This document shows positions 34,195 through 42,597 of a DNA stretch of 64,000 nt, in pieces (positions within the stretch are counted from its first letter, which is position 1; each line of letters opens with the position of its first letter). Below the pieces are notes generated by a model, which saw only the letters and a list, made by a program, of their open reading frames with translations, searched no databases and was not told the origin of the DNA. Both the position numbers and the translations under genes were made by a program. Origin of the DNA: Oscillospiraceae bacterium (GTDB taxonomy: Bacteria; Bacillota; Clostridia; Oscillospirales; Oscillospiraceae); contig JAFYAU010000030.1 in the NCBI GenBank assembly GCA_017540565.1, positions 1 to 64,000 of the forward strand. The letters run 5' to 3'.

Positions 34195-34842
34195 TCAGAC
34201 GGGCGGGGGAGGGGGATCCCCGCGCCCGCGTTTTGCGAGGACCAGCGCGAGGGCGATCAGCCAGGCGGTCCCGAGAATGAGCGCGGCCCAGAGGAGGGAC
34301 GCCCACACCGGCTGTTCGTACACGAGAAGGAAGGGATACGGGCCGCGCACCGTCCGGGTGAGGTTCAGCGTGACGATGACGGCGGCGTACAGGACCGTGG
34401 GGATCATGGCATACAGCGTGTGGCAGAGCCTGAGCTGCGAATGGTCTTCGGCGAAGAGAAAAGCGAGCAGGCCGAGCAACGGGCAGAGAAGATGCATGTA
34501 TTTCAGGCTGCCTTTCAGAAGCAGGCGGGGAAAGGCACCCGGCCCGGCCAGTGGCGCCAGGATCAGGAGCACGGTGAGGAAGGTGAGAGAGGCGGCGCAG
34601 GTGGCGCAGTAGCGGAACAGCAGCAGCCGCCGGGGCAGGGGCTTCCCGCTCCGGAGCCGGCGGACGCAGCAGACCGCCGCGGCCGCGGAGGCGGCCAGGA
34701 GAAGGAAATTGCTGTCGCAGGTGTAGAAGGAAAACAGGCTCCTGCGGTATTCGACGATGCTGAGGGCCGTCCCGAGGCACTCGCCCAGGATGACGGCGGC
34801 ATGCAGGAGCAGGCACAGTACGGTCCTTTTCCGGGAACTCAC
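34195..34842 (-). CDS. Six-helix membrane protein, possibly Pr6Pr/FAR-17a type
   Basis: A 215-residue protein with six hydrophobic segments and a Pro-rich tail (GDPPPPPV). The YTCDSNFLLL motif after helix 1, MHLLCP in the middle and YEQPVW late in the chain suggest the Pr6Pr/FAR-17a-like group of membrane proteins. The match is by memory only. Function unknown. It starts 4 bp after the upstream gene's stop. Confidence 0.6.
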   Translation of the reverse strand: MSSRKRTVLCLLLHAAVILGECLGTALSIVEYRRSLFSFYTCDSNFLLLAASAAAAVCCVRRLRSGKPLPRRLLLFRYCATCAASLTFLTVLLILAPLAGPGAFPRLLLKGSLKYMHLLCPLLGLLAFLFAEDHSQLRLCHTLYAMIPTVLYAAVIVTLNLTRTVRGPYPFLLVYEQPVWASLLWAALILGTAWLIALALVLAKRGRGDPPPPPV

Positions 34843-34846
34843 GGTC

Positions 34847-35287
34847 TCAGTGCCCCCTGTTCTTCAGATGCCAGTAGGCCTCGGAGCCCCGGATCTCCCG
34901 CAGCGGGATCACCTCGAAGGGGATGTACAGGCGTGGATCGGCGGCCAGTCCGCCGGAAAACAGCGCGTCGGTCCGCCCGAGATCCATCACGCAGGTGCGC
35001 CCAAGCTCCTCCCGGGACAGGGGAACGGGGCTGCAGTACACGCAGCGGGAGGACAGGTCCACCGCGAAGGGGTCCTCCGCGGAGGCCAGCAGCTGCCGGA
35101 AGAAGCCGGGGCGTGCCTCCGGCATCCGGAGCCGGCGGCGCACCTCCTCCGCGTCCCGGCATCCGTCGAGGACGAGGGCCAGCGACAGGATGAACTCGCG
35201 GGCGCGGCCGGGCTCTGCGTCCATGAGCATGTAGATCTCGGCGATCTCGCCGTCCAGATAGATGCATACCGCCGCGCGGTGTGGCAT
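34847..35287 (-). CDS. Hypothetical soluble protein
   Basis: A 146-residue protein with an AAAGGAGG ribosome binding site. It has a mixed alpha/beta composition, with an N-terminal strand-rich part (AAVCIYLDGEIAEIYMLMDA) and a pair of Cys (SSRCVYCSPVPLSREELGRTC). I do not recognise the family. It is in a two-gene unit with the membrane protein downstream. Confidence 0.55.
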   Translation of the reverse strand: MPHRAAVCIYLDGEIAEIYMLMDAEPGRAREFILSLALVLDGCRDAEEVRRRLRMPEARPGFFRQLLASAEDPFAVDLSSRCVYCSPVPLSREELGRTCVMDLGRTDALFSGGLAADPRLYIPFEVIPLREIRGSEAYWHLKNRGH

Positions 35288-35405
35288 GACCGGGGCCTCC
35301 TTTCTGCGTCCGGACCGGCCGGACGCCGCGTTCTGTCATACGCGGGATTATATCACGGGGGGAAAAGCGTTTCAACGGGGAGGGCGGAGCCGCCGGATGG
35401 GACGG

Positions 35406-35446
35406 AAAAGCCCTCCGCGGTCCCGCGTGCGGGACGAGCGGAGGGC
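35406..35446 (-). terminator. Terminator of the DUF1836 gene
   Basis: GCCCTCCGC (35410-35418) pairs with 35438-35446, with an inner hairpin GTCCCGC/GCGGGAC. On the minus strand a short T-run (complement of 35406-35409) follows. Confidence 0.7.
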
Positions 35447-35453
35447 GCGGGCG

Positions 35454-36113
35454 TTATTCGGTCTCCCCGGACGCCGCCGCGGGTTCCGGCGGCCTGCCGG
35501 CGTGGCGTTCCTCGATCTCGATGCTGCCGCCGTTCTCCAGCGTCTTGCCGTTGAGCAGCAGGAGCTTCTCGGCCAGCAGGCGGGAGAAGCCCGCCAGGAT
35601 CGCGGAGAAGCGGATCAGGTCCTCCGTGTCGCGCGCCGTCAGGGACGTGTGATCGTCGTCGTGATCCAGGATGCCGCCGGCCGCGAGCCGGATCTGTTCG
35701 TTGAAATAGGTGGCGACCTGGTGGTGGCGGCTGGCGTAGGCGTTGTACGTCTCCTTCAGTTCCTCTTCGCTCATCCCCACGGGCAGCATCGTCTGCAGGG
35801 TGGGGATGCTGATGCACTGCTTCAGGGAGCAGATCATGATCAGGAAAGCGATATGGGTGCGGTAGTATTTCTTCCGGACGGGTTCCGGCATGATGCGCTT
35901 GCGTACGTAGTTGTTGATGGTGGCCGGGGTGATGAACTGCGCCTCCTTCAGTTCCGGGGGCATGTAGTCCAGGTAGTCCTTCAGCAGGGAGATCACCTGT
36001 TCCATGTACAGGCCGAAATCCGGGATCTCATCCCACATGGGGAGGCGGTAGCTGTCCAGGTACTTTTCCCACCGGCGCAGCTTGCCGGCGATGAGCGCTT
36101 TGTCGTAGGGCAT
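35454..36113 (-). CDS. DUF1836 domain protein, likely DNA-binding
   Basis: A 219-residue protein with start at 36113 after GGAG. The DUF1836 region (about 15-165) includes PPELKEAQFITPATINNYVRKRIMPEP, the MerR-like winged-helix part of the family. The C-terminal helix covers ILAGFSRLLAEKLLLLNGKTL. Family members are common in Clostridia and are thought to be transcription factors. No partner gene is evident. Confidence 0.85.
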   Translation of the reverse strand: MPYDKALIAGKLRRWEKYLDSYRLPMWDEIPDFGLYMEQVISLLKDYLDYMPPELKEAQFITPATINNYVRKRIMPEPVRKKYYRTHIAFLIMICSLKQCISIPTLQTMLPVGMSEEELKETYNAYASRHHQVATYFNEQIRLAAGGILDHDDDHTSLTARDTEDLIRFSAILAGFSRLLAEKLLLLNGKTLENGGSIEIEERHAGRPPEPAAASGETE

Positions 36114-36311
36114 GGTCGCGGTCTCCTTTCCTCTTCCTTCCGTATCCATTATACCACAGAACGGAATCTTCGCAAGATGTCAGGAAAAAATCCCGCGATA
36201 TCTTGTTTGCCGGACAAGATGTCCCGGAAACACGCCGCTTCCCACGGAAAGTGGATGCGCAGGCCCGGGATCTGTGATATGATCAGAGCGTATGACAGGG
36301 GGAATGGAGCC

Positions 36312-37019
36312 GTGTGCACCAGTATCGTCGTGAACAGGAAAAAGACCGTCGTCGGCTGGAATCTGGACCTGCTGGACATGGAACACAGGGTCCGTCCGGC
36401 GCCGGACGGGGTGTACATCGAGATCAACGACGCCGCGGAGGGCTGGATGCCGCTGTTCGGCGCCAACGCCAGGGGCGATTTCGTCGGGCTGCCGACCTGC
36501 TGGCCGTTCGACGTGAGAAGCGATCCCTCGGGAGACGGGGAGAACATCATCCGGTTGGATACGGACCTCCTGCTGCGGAGGAAGACCCTGGGACAGATCC
36601 GTGACATCGCGGCGGAAAAGCCGGTATTCAGTATCCCCGGCGTGACCTTCATGGGGGCGCTCTCCGACGCGGAAGGCAATATGCTGCACATCGTTCCGGG
36701 GCAGGGCAGCCGGTATTACGGGAGACCGGACCATGCGGTCCTGACCAATTTCTCGCCCTTCAAGGGGGATGCGGAGACGCATCCGTGGATGGGAATGGAC
36801 CGCTGGCTGACGGCGGAGGCCATGGTGCGCGGGGCCTCGGAGGACTTTGATACGGAGGACTGCTTCGCTGTCCTGAAGGCGGTGGCCCAGGAGGCGTGCC
36901 CCACGGTCGTATCGATGGTGTTCGACGTGGGGGAGAGAACGGTATACTGGTGCGAGGACCGGCAGTGGGACAGGGTCCGTTCCGCAAAACTGGAGGACCC
37001 GGACCGGGAGAGCGTGTAA
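36312..37019 (+). CDS. Ntn-hydrolase, linear-amide C-N hydrolase/AAT-like
   Basis: A 235-residue protein. I chose the GTG at 36312 because it places Cys at residue 2 (V-C-T-S-I), as required for an N-terminal nucleophile hydrolase. An open frame continues upstream but with GC-rich, non-family sequence. WNLDLLDM, FGANARGDFVGLPTCWPFD and LTNFSPF are typical of acyl-CoA:6-aminopenicillanate acyltransferase/choloylglycine-hydrolase-type enzymes. It would cleave an amide in a peptide- or acyl-linked small molecule. At 235 residues it is shorter than bile-salt hydrolases (about 320), so that specificity is unlikely. Confidence 0.78.
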   Translation: MCTSIVVNRKKTVVGWNLDLLDMEHRVRPAPDGVYIEINDAAEGWMPLFGANARGDFVGLPTCWPFDVRSDPSGDGENIIRLDTDLLLRRKTLGQIRDIAAEKPVFSIPGVTFMGALSDAEGNMLHIVPGQGSRYYGRPDHAVLTNFSPFKGDAETHPWMGMDRWLTAEAMVRGASEDFDTEDCFAVLKAVAQEACPTVVSMVFDVGERTVYWCEDRQWDRVRSAKLEDPDRESV

Positions 37020-37101
37020 AAGGACCTTTACACACAGCATGAGCTGCGGCATGGCAGAGCCTTTACAGGAACGACTATACTGCAATTGAAGAATCAAAAA
37101 G

Positions 37102-37857
37102 GTGCGGTACCGGGGATATGTCTGCGATACCGAGACCAGGCTCTATTACTTGCAGAGCCGGTACTATGATCCTGAGATCTGCAGATTCATTAATGCGGAC
37201 GGATACGCAAGTACCGGTCAGGGGCTGCTGGGCGGAAATGCATTTGCGTATTGTTTGAATTGCCCCGTGATGGGGTATGATCCCAGTGGCTGTCGCCCTA
37301 TATGGGAGCATGATTATGGCAAGGGTGTAATTGGGTATACTGATACAGGCACAAGAAAATCGAAAACGATAAACGGTCAGAAACTACCACAGTTTGCTAA
37401 TATTCCTTATTTGATTTCAACTATTGGCTTTTCTGGTTGTGAAGCGATTGCTGTATATAATGCTCTTGTATTAACTGGTCATGAAGTATCATTTAATGAT
37501 GTTAAACACTCATTTGAAGAAGTATTTAAATATGGTGGAGGGATTGGGCTTAGAGGCCTTGCGGGAGCTGCACCGATAGATATTCTAATTGTTCTTTCAA
37601 AATATAATATTAGGTATAAGGAACTGTTTTCGATTGAGGAGTTTACAAGTATCAATACGAGGGGCGTATTTATCCTGTCATATTGGAATAAACCATTTTA
37701 TTATGGAATACATACTGTTGCTATTGCATACGATGGTGAACAATATACAGTTTTCAACTATTATATGAAAAGCAGACAATCAATAGTAATCTCAGATATA
37801 AACGAAATTGTATTTGGAGAGTTGCGGTATGTTCATGCATTTTTCATCAGTTACTAA
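37102..37857 (+). CDS. Orphan Rhs tip: Rhs core end fused to papain/C39-like toxin domain
   Basis: A 251-residue fragment. Residues about 2-64 are the hyperconserved end of an Rhs/YD-repeat core (ETRLYYLQSRYYDPE, RFINADGY, GNAFAYCLN, GYDPSG). The rest is an AT-rich variable tip resembling a C39/papain-like cysteine peptidase, with candidate Cys113 (GFSGCEAI) and His204 (YGIHTVAIAYDG). An in-frame stop at 37087 precedes it and the main Rhs shell is missing, so it is a displaced cassette that can be expressed only by its own GTG or after recombination. The low GC suggests recent transfer. The next gene overlaps its end and looks like its immunity gene. Confidence 0.8.
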   Translation: MRYRGYVCDTETRLYYLQSRYYDPEICRFINADGYASTGQGLLGGNAFAYCLNCPVMGYDPSGCRPIWEHDYGKGVIGYTDTGTRKSKTINGQKLPQFANIPYLISTIGFSGCEAIAVYNALVLTGHEVSFNDVKHSFEEVFKYGGGIGLRGLAGAAPIDILIVLSKYNIRYKELFSIEEFTSINTRGVFILSYWNKPFYYGIHTVAIAYDGEQYTVFNYYMKSRQSIVISDINEIVFGELRYVHAFFISY

Positions 37858-38287
37858 ACATAGATTAGTTAAAACTATAACCCTTTGCATCATTGTAGTA
37901 ATGTGCATAAGCTTATTGTTTTTTCTCGTTCTCTCAAGGTTTCTGCAGATTAAAACACCTTATGATTATCCAGATACAATATGGGTTAGTGATGATCCGC
38001 AAATAATACTCCACGTGTCATCAAAAGGATATGATTATTTGACAGAAGCATTTATTTTAAAAGACAATAATAAACTACCGATTGTTTTTTTGGCTGACCC
38101 CAAACGAATAACAGCAGAAATATATGCTGCTCAAGACTATTCTAGTAATAATCTGTCATTAGAGAAAGCACTATTAATTGTCGAATGTAAATACAAAAAA
38201 GACAAAGTTGTCATGAGTATAGTCAAAGATCGTATATTTGATGGGTGTTATTCGACAATAACCCTTTTGCGGATACGGAATGAATGA
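37829..38287 (+). CDS. Putative immunity protein with one membrane helix
   Basis: A 152-residue AT-rich gene overlapping the end of the Rhs tip. ATG 37829 lies seven bases after GGAGAG. A single membrane helix (about 14-36) is followed by a soluble domain with mixed strands and helices. I see no similarity to a named immunity family; the call rests on position, overlap and low GC content shared with the toxin tip. Confidence 0.6.
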   Translation: MFMHFSSVTKHRLVKTITLCIIVVMCISLLFFLVLSRFLQIKTPYDYPDTIWVSDDPQIILHVSSKGYDYLTEAFILKDNNKLPIVFLADPKRITAEIYAAQDYSSNNLSLEKALLIVECKYKKDKVVMSIVKDRIFDGCYSTITLLRIRNE

Positions 38288-38424
38288 CAATGGAGTGGTG
38301 TGAAAAAGTATTGATTGGTTCCTTTCATTATAATTATCAGCGGGTGATTGAGATTGCAAATCATCTTCTCAGCCATATGAAAACGAAACATGTTTTTGAT
38401 GAAAGAGCATTCGTATTTGGGTGA
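38284..38424 (+). CDS. Small AT-rich ORF or gene remnant
   Basis: A 46-codon frame starts at an ATG overlapping the previous stop (ATGA) and encodes MTMEWCEKVL then HYNYQRVIEIANHLL. It could be a second small cassette protein or the start of a broken gene. No family recognised. Confidence 0.3.
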   Translation: MTMEWCEKVLIGSFHYNYQRVIEIANHLLSHMKTKHVFDERAFVFG

Positions 38425-38520
38425 TACTTGGTTGAAGTGTAGTGAGCGTGAAACAGTTAATTAAGACAATAGTAATGCCCAAAATTAAATACTTCTTTCA
38501 GTCGGTAACCATTTGAAAAG
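38425..38520. other. AT-rich spacer, no gene seen
   Basis: Low-GC sequence between the cassette and the Rhs remnant. I find no open frame, terminator or repeat in it. Confidence 0.4.
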
Positions 38521-38557
38521 CACATACCCGGGGGGGAACAAACTTTCCGGGTATGTG
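38521..38557. repeat. Inverted repeat with poly-G loop
   Basis: CACATACCCGG (38521-38531) and CCGGGTATGTG (38547-38557) form a perfect 11-bp inverted repeat around a loop beginning with a run of G. It lies between the toxin cassette and the second Rhs remnant; it could be a terminator or recombination scar. Confidence 0.45.
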
Positions 38558-38634
38558 TGATAGTCCAACCGAGACGGCGTTGTACTACCTGCAGAGCAGG
38601 TGCTGTGCCCATGGAATACGCATGTTCAGCAAAA
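38553..38634 (+). pseudogene. Second Rhs core remnant
   Basis: The frame here reads TETALYYLQSRCCAHGIRMFSK, a decayed copy of the Rhs core motif TETxLYYLQSRYYDPExxRF seen at about 37127. It is cut off by the pro-operon terminator. It shows that more than one Rhs tip cassette once lay here. Confidence 0.65.
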
Positions 38635-38667
38635 CAGCCCCGGGAAACGATGCGTTTCCCGGGGCTG
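38631..38667 (-). terminator. Terminator of the proline operon
   Basis: CAGCCCCGGGAAACG (38635-38649) pairs perfectly with 38653-38667 around ATG. On the minus strand TTTT (complement of 38631-38634) follows. Confidence 0.85.
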
Positions 38668-38681
38668 CCTTATGCCTTCCG

Positions 38682-39485
38682 TCATTTCTTCAGTTCCAGC
38701 GTCTTGTCGTAGGCGGCAATCACGGCGTCCATCACGGCCCCGCGGAACGCACGCTCCTCCAGGACCCGCACGCCCTGGATCGTCGTTCCTCCCGGAGAGC
38801 ACACGGCGTCCTTCAGCTCGTCGGGATGCCTTCCCGTCTCCAGGATCAGCGCGGCGGCGCCGAGGACGGTCTGTGCGGCCAGCTCCTGTGCGGCGGCCCG
38901 GGGCAGCCCGCAGGCCACGCCTCCGTCCGCCAGGGACTGGATGAACAGATCCGCGTATGCCGGCCCGCAGCCGGACACGGCGCTTCCCGCGTCGATCAGG
39001 GCCTCCGGAAGGGCAAGGAGCCGTCCCGCCCTGCTCAGGCAGGTCAGGAAGCTCTGCAGCGCCTCATCGGAGACGTCGGGCGCGCACGTATACAGGATCA
39101 TCCCCTGCCCGATGGCCGAGGGCGTATTGGGCATGATGCGGATCACGGGATGACCGCCGCCGGACATGGCCTGGACGGCGCTCACGGAGAGACCGGCGGC
39201 CATGGAGACCAGCGTGCAGGGCGTCTTTCTTTTCTCAAGAACGGGAGCCAGGGAATCCAGCAGCGCGGCGACCGCGTGGGGCTTCACCCCGAGGAACAGC
39301 AGATCGGCCGCGGCTGCGGCCTCCTCGTTGGAGCCGCTGCGGCAGCCCAGCCGGGCGGCCAGCGCCTCAGCCTTGGCGGCGGTGTGGTCGGCGAGGATCA
39401 CGTCCGCGGGATCCACGGCCTGGCAGGCGGCCTGCGCCAGCGCTCCGCCCATATTGCCCGTCCCTATAAATCCATAAACAGCCAT
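38682..39485 (-). CDS. proC: Pyrroline-5-carboxylate reductase
   Basis: A 267-residue enzyme that reduces pyrroline-5-carboxylate to proline with NAD(P)H. The N-terminal Rossmann motif is GFIGTGNMGGAL. The family signature near the C-terminus includes AAQELAAQTVLGAAALILETG and the SPGGTTIQG loop. It is last in the proBAC operon and is followed by a strong terminator. Confidence 0.95.
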   Translation of the reverse strand: MAVYGFIGTGNMGGALAQAACQAVDPADVILADHTAAKAEALAARLGCRSGSNEEAAAAADLLFLGVKPHAVAALLDSLAPVLEKRKTPCTLVSMAAGLSVSAVQAMSGGGHPVIRIMPNTPSAIGQGMILYTCAPDVSDEALQSFLTCLSRAGRLLALPEALIDAGSAVSGCGPAYADLFIQSLADGGVACGLPRAAAQELAAQTVLGAAALILETGRHPDELKDAVCSPGGTTIQGVRVLEERAFRGAVMDAVIAAYDKTLELKK

Positions 39486-39497
39486 GTTCTTTCCTCC

Positions 39498-40745
39498 TCA
39501 GCGGATCTGGCCGGAGCCGTAGACCACGTACTTCCGGCTGGTGAGCTCCTCCAGCCCCATGGGACCTCTGGCGTGGAGCTTCTGGGTGGAGATGCCGATC
39601 TCGGCTCCCAGCCCGAACTCCCCGCCGTCGGTGAAGCGGGTGGAGGCATTGACGTATACGGCGGCGGCGTCCACGGTGTCGAGGAAGCGCTGCGCCTCGG
39701 TGTAATTGTTGGTGACGATGCACTCGGAATGCCCGCTGCCGTGGGCGTTGATGAAGGCGACGGCCTCCCCGGCGCTCCGGACCGTGCGCACGGCCAGGAT
39801 ATAGTCGCCGTACTCCGTGTCCCAGTCCTCCGGCTCCGCGGGAACGCCGCGGTCACCGAGGATCTCCAGGGACGCTTCATCGCACCGCAGTTCCACGTTC
39901 TCCCGGTCCAGGAGAGGCAGGGCCTTCCGCCAGAAGGCTCCGGCGACGTCCTCATGCACCAGCACGCATTCCGCCGCGTTGCAGACGGAGGGACGGGAGC
40001 ATTTGGCGTTGTACAGGATGCGGGCGCCCATGTCCAGGTCGGCGTCCCTGTCGATGTAGACGTGGCATACGCCCTCGCCCGTGCGGATCACGGGCACGCT
40101 CGCCTCGGCGGCCACGGCGCGGATCAGTCCGGCGCCGCCCCGGGGGATCAGCACGTCCACGTACCGGTTCAGGTGCATCAGCTCCCGGGCGGTCTCCCGG
40201 GAGGTGTCCTGCACCAGGCTGATGCAGTTTTCCGGCAGTCCCGCCTCCGTCAGCGCCCAGCGCATCATCGCCACGGCCGCCTGATTGCTGCGGAACGCCT
40301 CCTTGCCCCCGCGGAGGATCACGGCGTTGCCGGATTTCAGGCACAGCGCGGCGGCGTCGGCCGTGACGTTGGGCCTGGCTTCGTAGATGATGGCGATGAC
40401 GCCCAGCGGCACCGCCCGCCGGGTGATGATCAGCCCGTTGGGGCGCCGTTCGCTGCGGTCGGCCTTGCCGATGGGGTCGGGAAGGGCGGCGACGCTGCGG
40501 ATGCCCTCGGCGATGGCGTCGATCCTCGCCTCCGTCAGAGTCAGCCGGTCCAGCATGGCCCGGCTCATCCCGGCGTCCTCCGCCAGGCGGACGTCCTCCC
40601 GGTTGGCCTCCAGCCAGCGCTCCTTGCCCTCGGCAAGCGTGCGGGCGATGGCTTCCAGCGCCCGGTTCTTCTGATCGGTGCCGGCGGTGGCCAGGACCCG
40701 GGACGCCTCGCGGGCGGCAGCGCCCTGCAGTTCCAGAGCCGTCAT
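39498..40745 (-). CDS. proA: Gamma-glutamyl phosphate reductase
   Basis: A 415-residue NADPH-dependent enzyme converting gamma-glutamyl phosphate to glutamate-5-semialdehyde, the second step of proline synthesis. The aldehyde-dehydrogenase fold is clear (EARPNVTADAAALCLKSGNAVILRGG) and the catalytic Cys lies in KCSRPSVCNAAE. It has normal full length. It is 22 bp from the glutamate kinase gene and 12 bp from proC. Confidence 0.96.
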   Translation of the reverse strand: MTALELQGAAAREASRVLATAGTDQKNRALEAIARTLAEGKERWLEANREDVRLAEDAGMSRAMLDRLTLTEARIDAIAEGIRSVAALPDPIGKADRSERRPNGLIITRRAVPLGVIAIIYEARPNVTADAAALCLKSGNAVILRGGKEAFRSNQAAVAMMRWALTEAGLPENCISLVQDTSRETARELMHLNRYVDVLIPRGGAGLIRAVAAEASVPVIRTGEGVCHVYIDRDADLDMGARILYNAKCSRPSVCNAAECVLVHEDVAGAFWRKALPLLDRENVELRCDEASLEILGDRGVPAEPEDWDTEYGDYILAVRTVRSAGEAVAFINAHGSGHSECIVTNNYTEAQRFLDTVDAAAVYVNASTRFTDGGEFGLGAEIGISTQKLHARGPMGLEELTSRKYVVYGSGQIR

Positions 40746-40767
40746 GGTATCACGCTCCTTATAATCT

Positions 40768-41568
40768 TTATCTTCTGGGTGAGATAAACCGCGTGCCGAC
40801 GGAGTAGCCCTCGACGATGCGGTAGAGATCGTCCATGCGTTTGCCGTTGGTGATGACCATGTCGCAGCCGCAGGCGGTCGCGATGCCCGCCGCGCTGAGC
40901 TTGGTGGCCATGCCGCCGGTGCCCCGCCAGCTGCCTGCCTCTCCGGCCATCTCCATGATCTCCGGCGTGAGGGCGTAGACCACGGGGATCAGGGCGGCGT
41001 CCGGATTCGTGCGGGGATTGGCCTCGTACAGGCCATCTATGTCGCTCAGAAGCACCAGAAGGTCGGCGCGGCAGAGCTTGGCGACGACGGCGGACAGCGT
41101 GTCGTTGTCGCCCAGGACCTTGCCGGTGCCGGTCTCGATCTCCGCGGAGGAGACCGAGTCGTTCTCGTTCACGATCGGGATGATGTTCCGCTCCAGCAGG
41201 GCGTCGAACGTATTGGTCAGATGCTCCGCCCGGGCGGGGTCCTCCACGTCCTCTCCCGTGAGCAGGATCTGGGCGACAGAGGCGTTGTACTCGGAGAACA
41301 GCGTGTCGTACACGTGCATCATCCGGCACTGGCCGACGGCGGCGGCCGCCTGCTTGACGCGCAGCTCCTTCGGGCGTTCCGCGAGCCCCATCTTGGCGGT
41401 GCCCACGGCGATGGCGCCGGAGGTGACCAGGATGATCTCGTGGCCGGAGCCCTGGAGATCGGTGAGCACGCGGGCGAGCTGTTCCATGCGGCGGAGGTCC
41501 ATGGACCCGGAGTCGTGGGTGATGGTGGACGTGCCGACCTTGATGACGATGCGTTGTTTTTTCAGCAT
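40768..41568 (-). CDS. proB: Glutamate 5-kinase lacking the PUA domain
   Basis: A 266-residue amino-acid kinase that phosphorylates glutamate on the gamma-carboxylate. It starts IVIKVGTSTITHDSG and contains NENDSVS plus LLSDIDGLYEANPRTNP. It ends after the kinase domain, whereas the roughly 365-residue versions carry a C-terminal PUA domain. Short forms occur in Clostridia, so it is probably functional. It is first in the proBAC operon. Confidence 0.95.
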   Translation of the reverse strand: MLKKQRIVIKVGTSTITHDSGSMDLRRMEQLARVLTDLQGSGHEIILVTSGAIAVGTAKMGLAERPKELRVKQAAAAVGQCRMMHVYDTLFSEYNASVAQILLTGEDVEDPARAEHLTNTFDALLERNIIPIVNENDSVSSAEIETGTGKVLGDNDTLSAVVAKLCRADLLVLLSDIDGLYEANPRTNPDAALIPVVYALTPEIMEMAGEAGSWRGTGGMATKLSAAGIATACGCDMVITNGKRMDDLYRIVEGYSVGTRFISPRR

Positions 41569-41655
41569 GACTGTTCTCCTGACTGGTTATTGTGAATAAT
41601 TATACCACGGAACATCCGCCGTGAAAAGAGGAAGGAAAACGGCGGCGGCCTCTCC

Positions 41656-41684
41656 TTGAGAGAGACCGGAAGGCGTGGTAAGAT
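41656..41684 (+). promoter_or_regulatory. Promoter of the DUF1653 gene
   Basis: TTGAGA (41656-41661) and TAAGAT (41679-41684) are separated by 17 bp and lie just before the GGGGG ribosome binding site and GTG start. Confidence 0.55.
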
Positions 41685-41708
41685 GGGAGGCGGAAGGGGG
41701 TCGTTTCC

Positions 41709-41957
41709 GTGGAATACGATCTGAAGCCGGGGATCTACCGGCATTTCAAGGGCAACCGCTATGAGCTGCTCGGCCTGGCGCGCCACAGCGAGACGCTGGA
41801 GTGGATGGCCATCTACCGCGCCCTGTACGGGGACGGGGGGCTCTGGGTCCGCCCGGCGTCCATGTGGACGGAGACCGTCACGCGGGACGGGGCCGCCGTG
41901 CCGCGCTTCACCTATCTGGGGGAAGCTCCAGCTGAAGATCCGCCGAGCGGATCGTGA
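41709..41957 (+). CDS. DUF1653 family protein
   Basis: An 82-residue protein with a GTG start after AGGGGG. The whole chain fits DUF1653: LKPGIYRHFKGNRYELLGLARHSETLEWMAIYRALYG then LWVRPASMW. The family has an SH3-like fold and no settled function. Its last 50 bases overlap the 3' end of the convergent Crp/Fnr gene, which is unusual for this family's well-conserved end. Confidence 0.88.
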   Translation: MEYDLKPGIYRHFKGNRYELLGLARHSETLEWMAIYRALYGDGGLWVRPASMWTETVTRDGAAVPRFTYLGEAPAEDPPSGS

Positions 41958-42597
41958 AGCGGTTCTTGCGGCAGTCCAGCAGGCCGTCCCGCTTCATCTT
42001 TCCCAGCTCCTTGGACAGGGCGCTGCGGTCCACGCCGAGATAGTCCGCCAGCTGCTGGCGGTCGAACGGGATCGACAGCTCCCGGCTCCCCTGGAGGTGC
42101 GCCTCCCGGGACAGGTAGCTGATCAGGCGGCCCCGGATCGTCTTGGAGGACGTGTCCAGGATCCGCTGGGACAGGCGGATGTTCTTTCGGGAGGAGACGG
42201 TGACCAGGTTGCGGATCACGTCCGTGTGCCTGCCGCAGGGCGCGGGGCAGGTATGGAACACCTTCCGCACGTCCACGAACAGCACGCGGCTGTTCTTCAC
42301 GGCCACGGCGTCCACCATCATGGGCTCGTTCGGGCAGCAGGCGTACGATTCCGCGAACACGCCGCCGGGCCCCACGATGCCGAGGATGCTCTTCGTGCCC
42401 CAGAGATCGTTGCTCTCGATCTGCACGGCGCCGGACAGGACGATGCCGATGTCCACGTCCGTGTCTCCGGTCAGATAAACGGCGGAGCCGCGGGGATAGT
42501 CCGCCTCGCGGAAGCCGAGGCAGGAGGCCATCGCGCGGATGTCCTCCGGGTCGATGCCGCGGAACAGGAGCGTGTTTGCGAGGAACTGAGGATCCAT
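41908..42597 (-). CDS. Crp/Fnr family transcriptional regulator
   Basis: A 229-residue regulator. The ATG at 42597 begins MDPQFLANTLLFRGIDPEDI. An N-terminal cyclic-nucleotide-type beta-roll is followed by a C-terminal winged helix with FDRQQLADYLGVDRSALSKELGKMKRDGLL. Four Cys lie in the middle (SYACCPNE and HTCPAPC), but not in the Fnr N-terminal position, so iron-sulfur sensing is open. It is divergent from a ferredoxin-type gene, its probable target. Confidence 0.9.
   Translation of the reverse strand: MDPQFLANTLLFRGIDPEDIRAMASCLGFREADYPRGSAVYLTGDTDVDIGIVLSGAVQIESNDLWGTKSILGIVGPGGVFAESYACCPNEPMMVDAVAVKNSRVLFVDVRKVFHTCPAPCGRHTDVIRNLVTVSSRKNIRLSQRILDTSSKTIRGRLISYLSREAHLQGSRELSIPFDRQQLADYLGVDRSALSKELGKMKRDGLLDCRKNRFTIRSADLQLELPPDR

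Noticed and set aside
35262-36311. Long upstream extension of the Ntn hydrolase frame
   Set aside because: It is antisense to DUF1836 and would bury the catalytic Cys.
36312-37019. Bile-salt hydrolase
   Set aside because: The protein is about 80 residues shorter than bile-salt hydrolases, and the residues seen fit the wider AAT/linear-amide group only.
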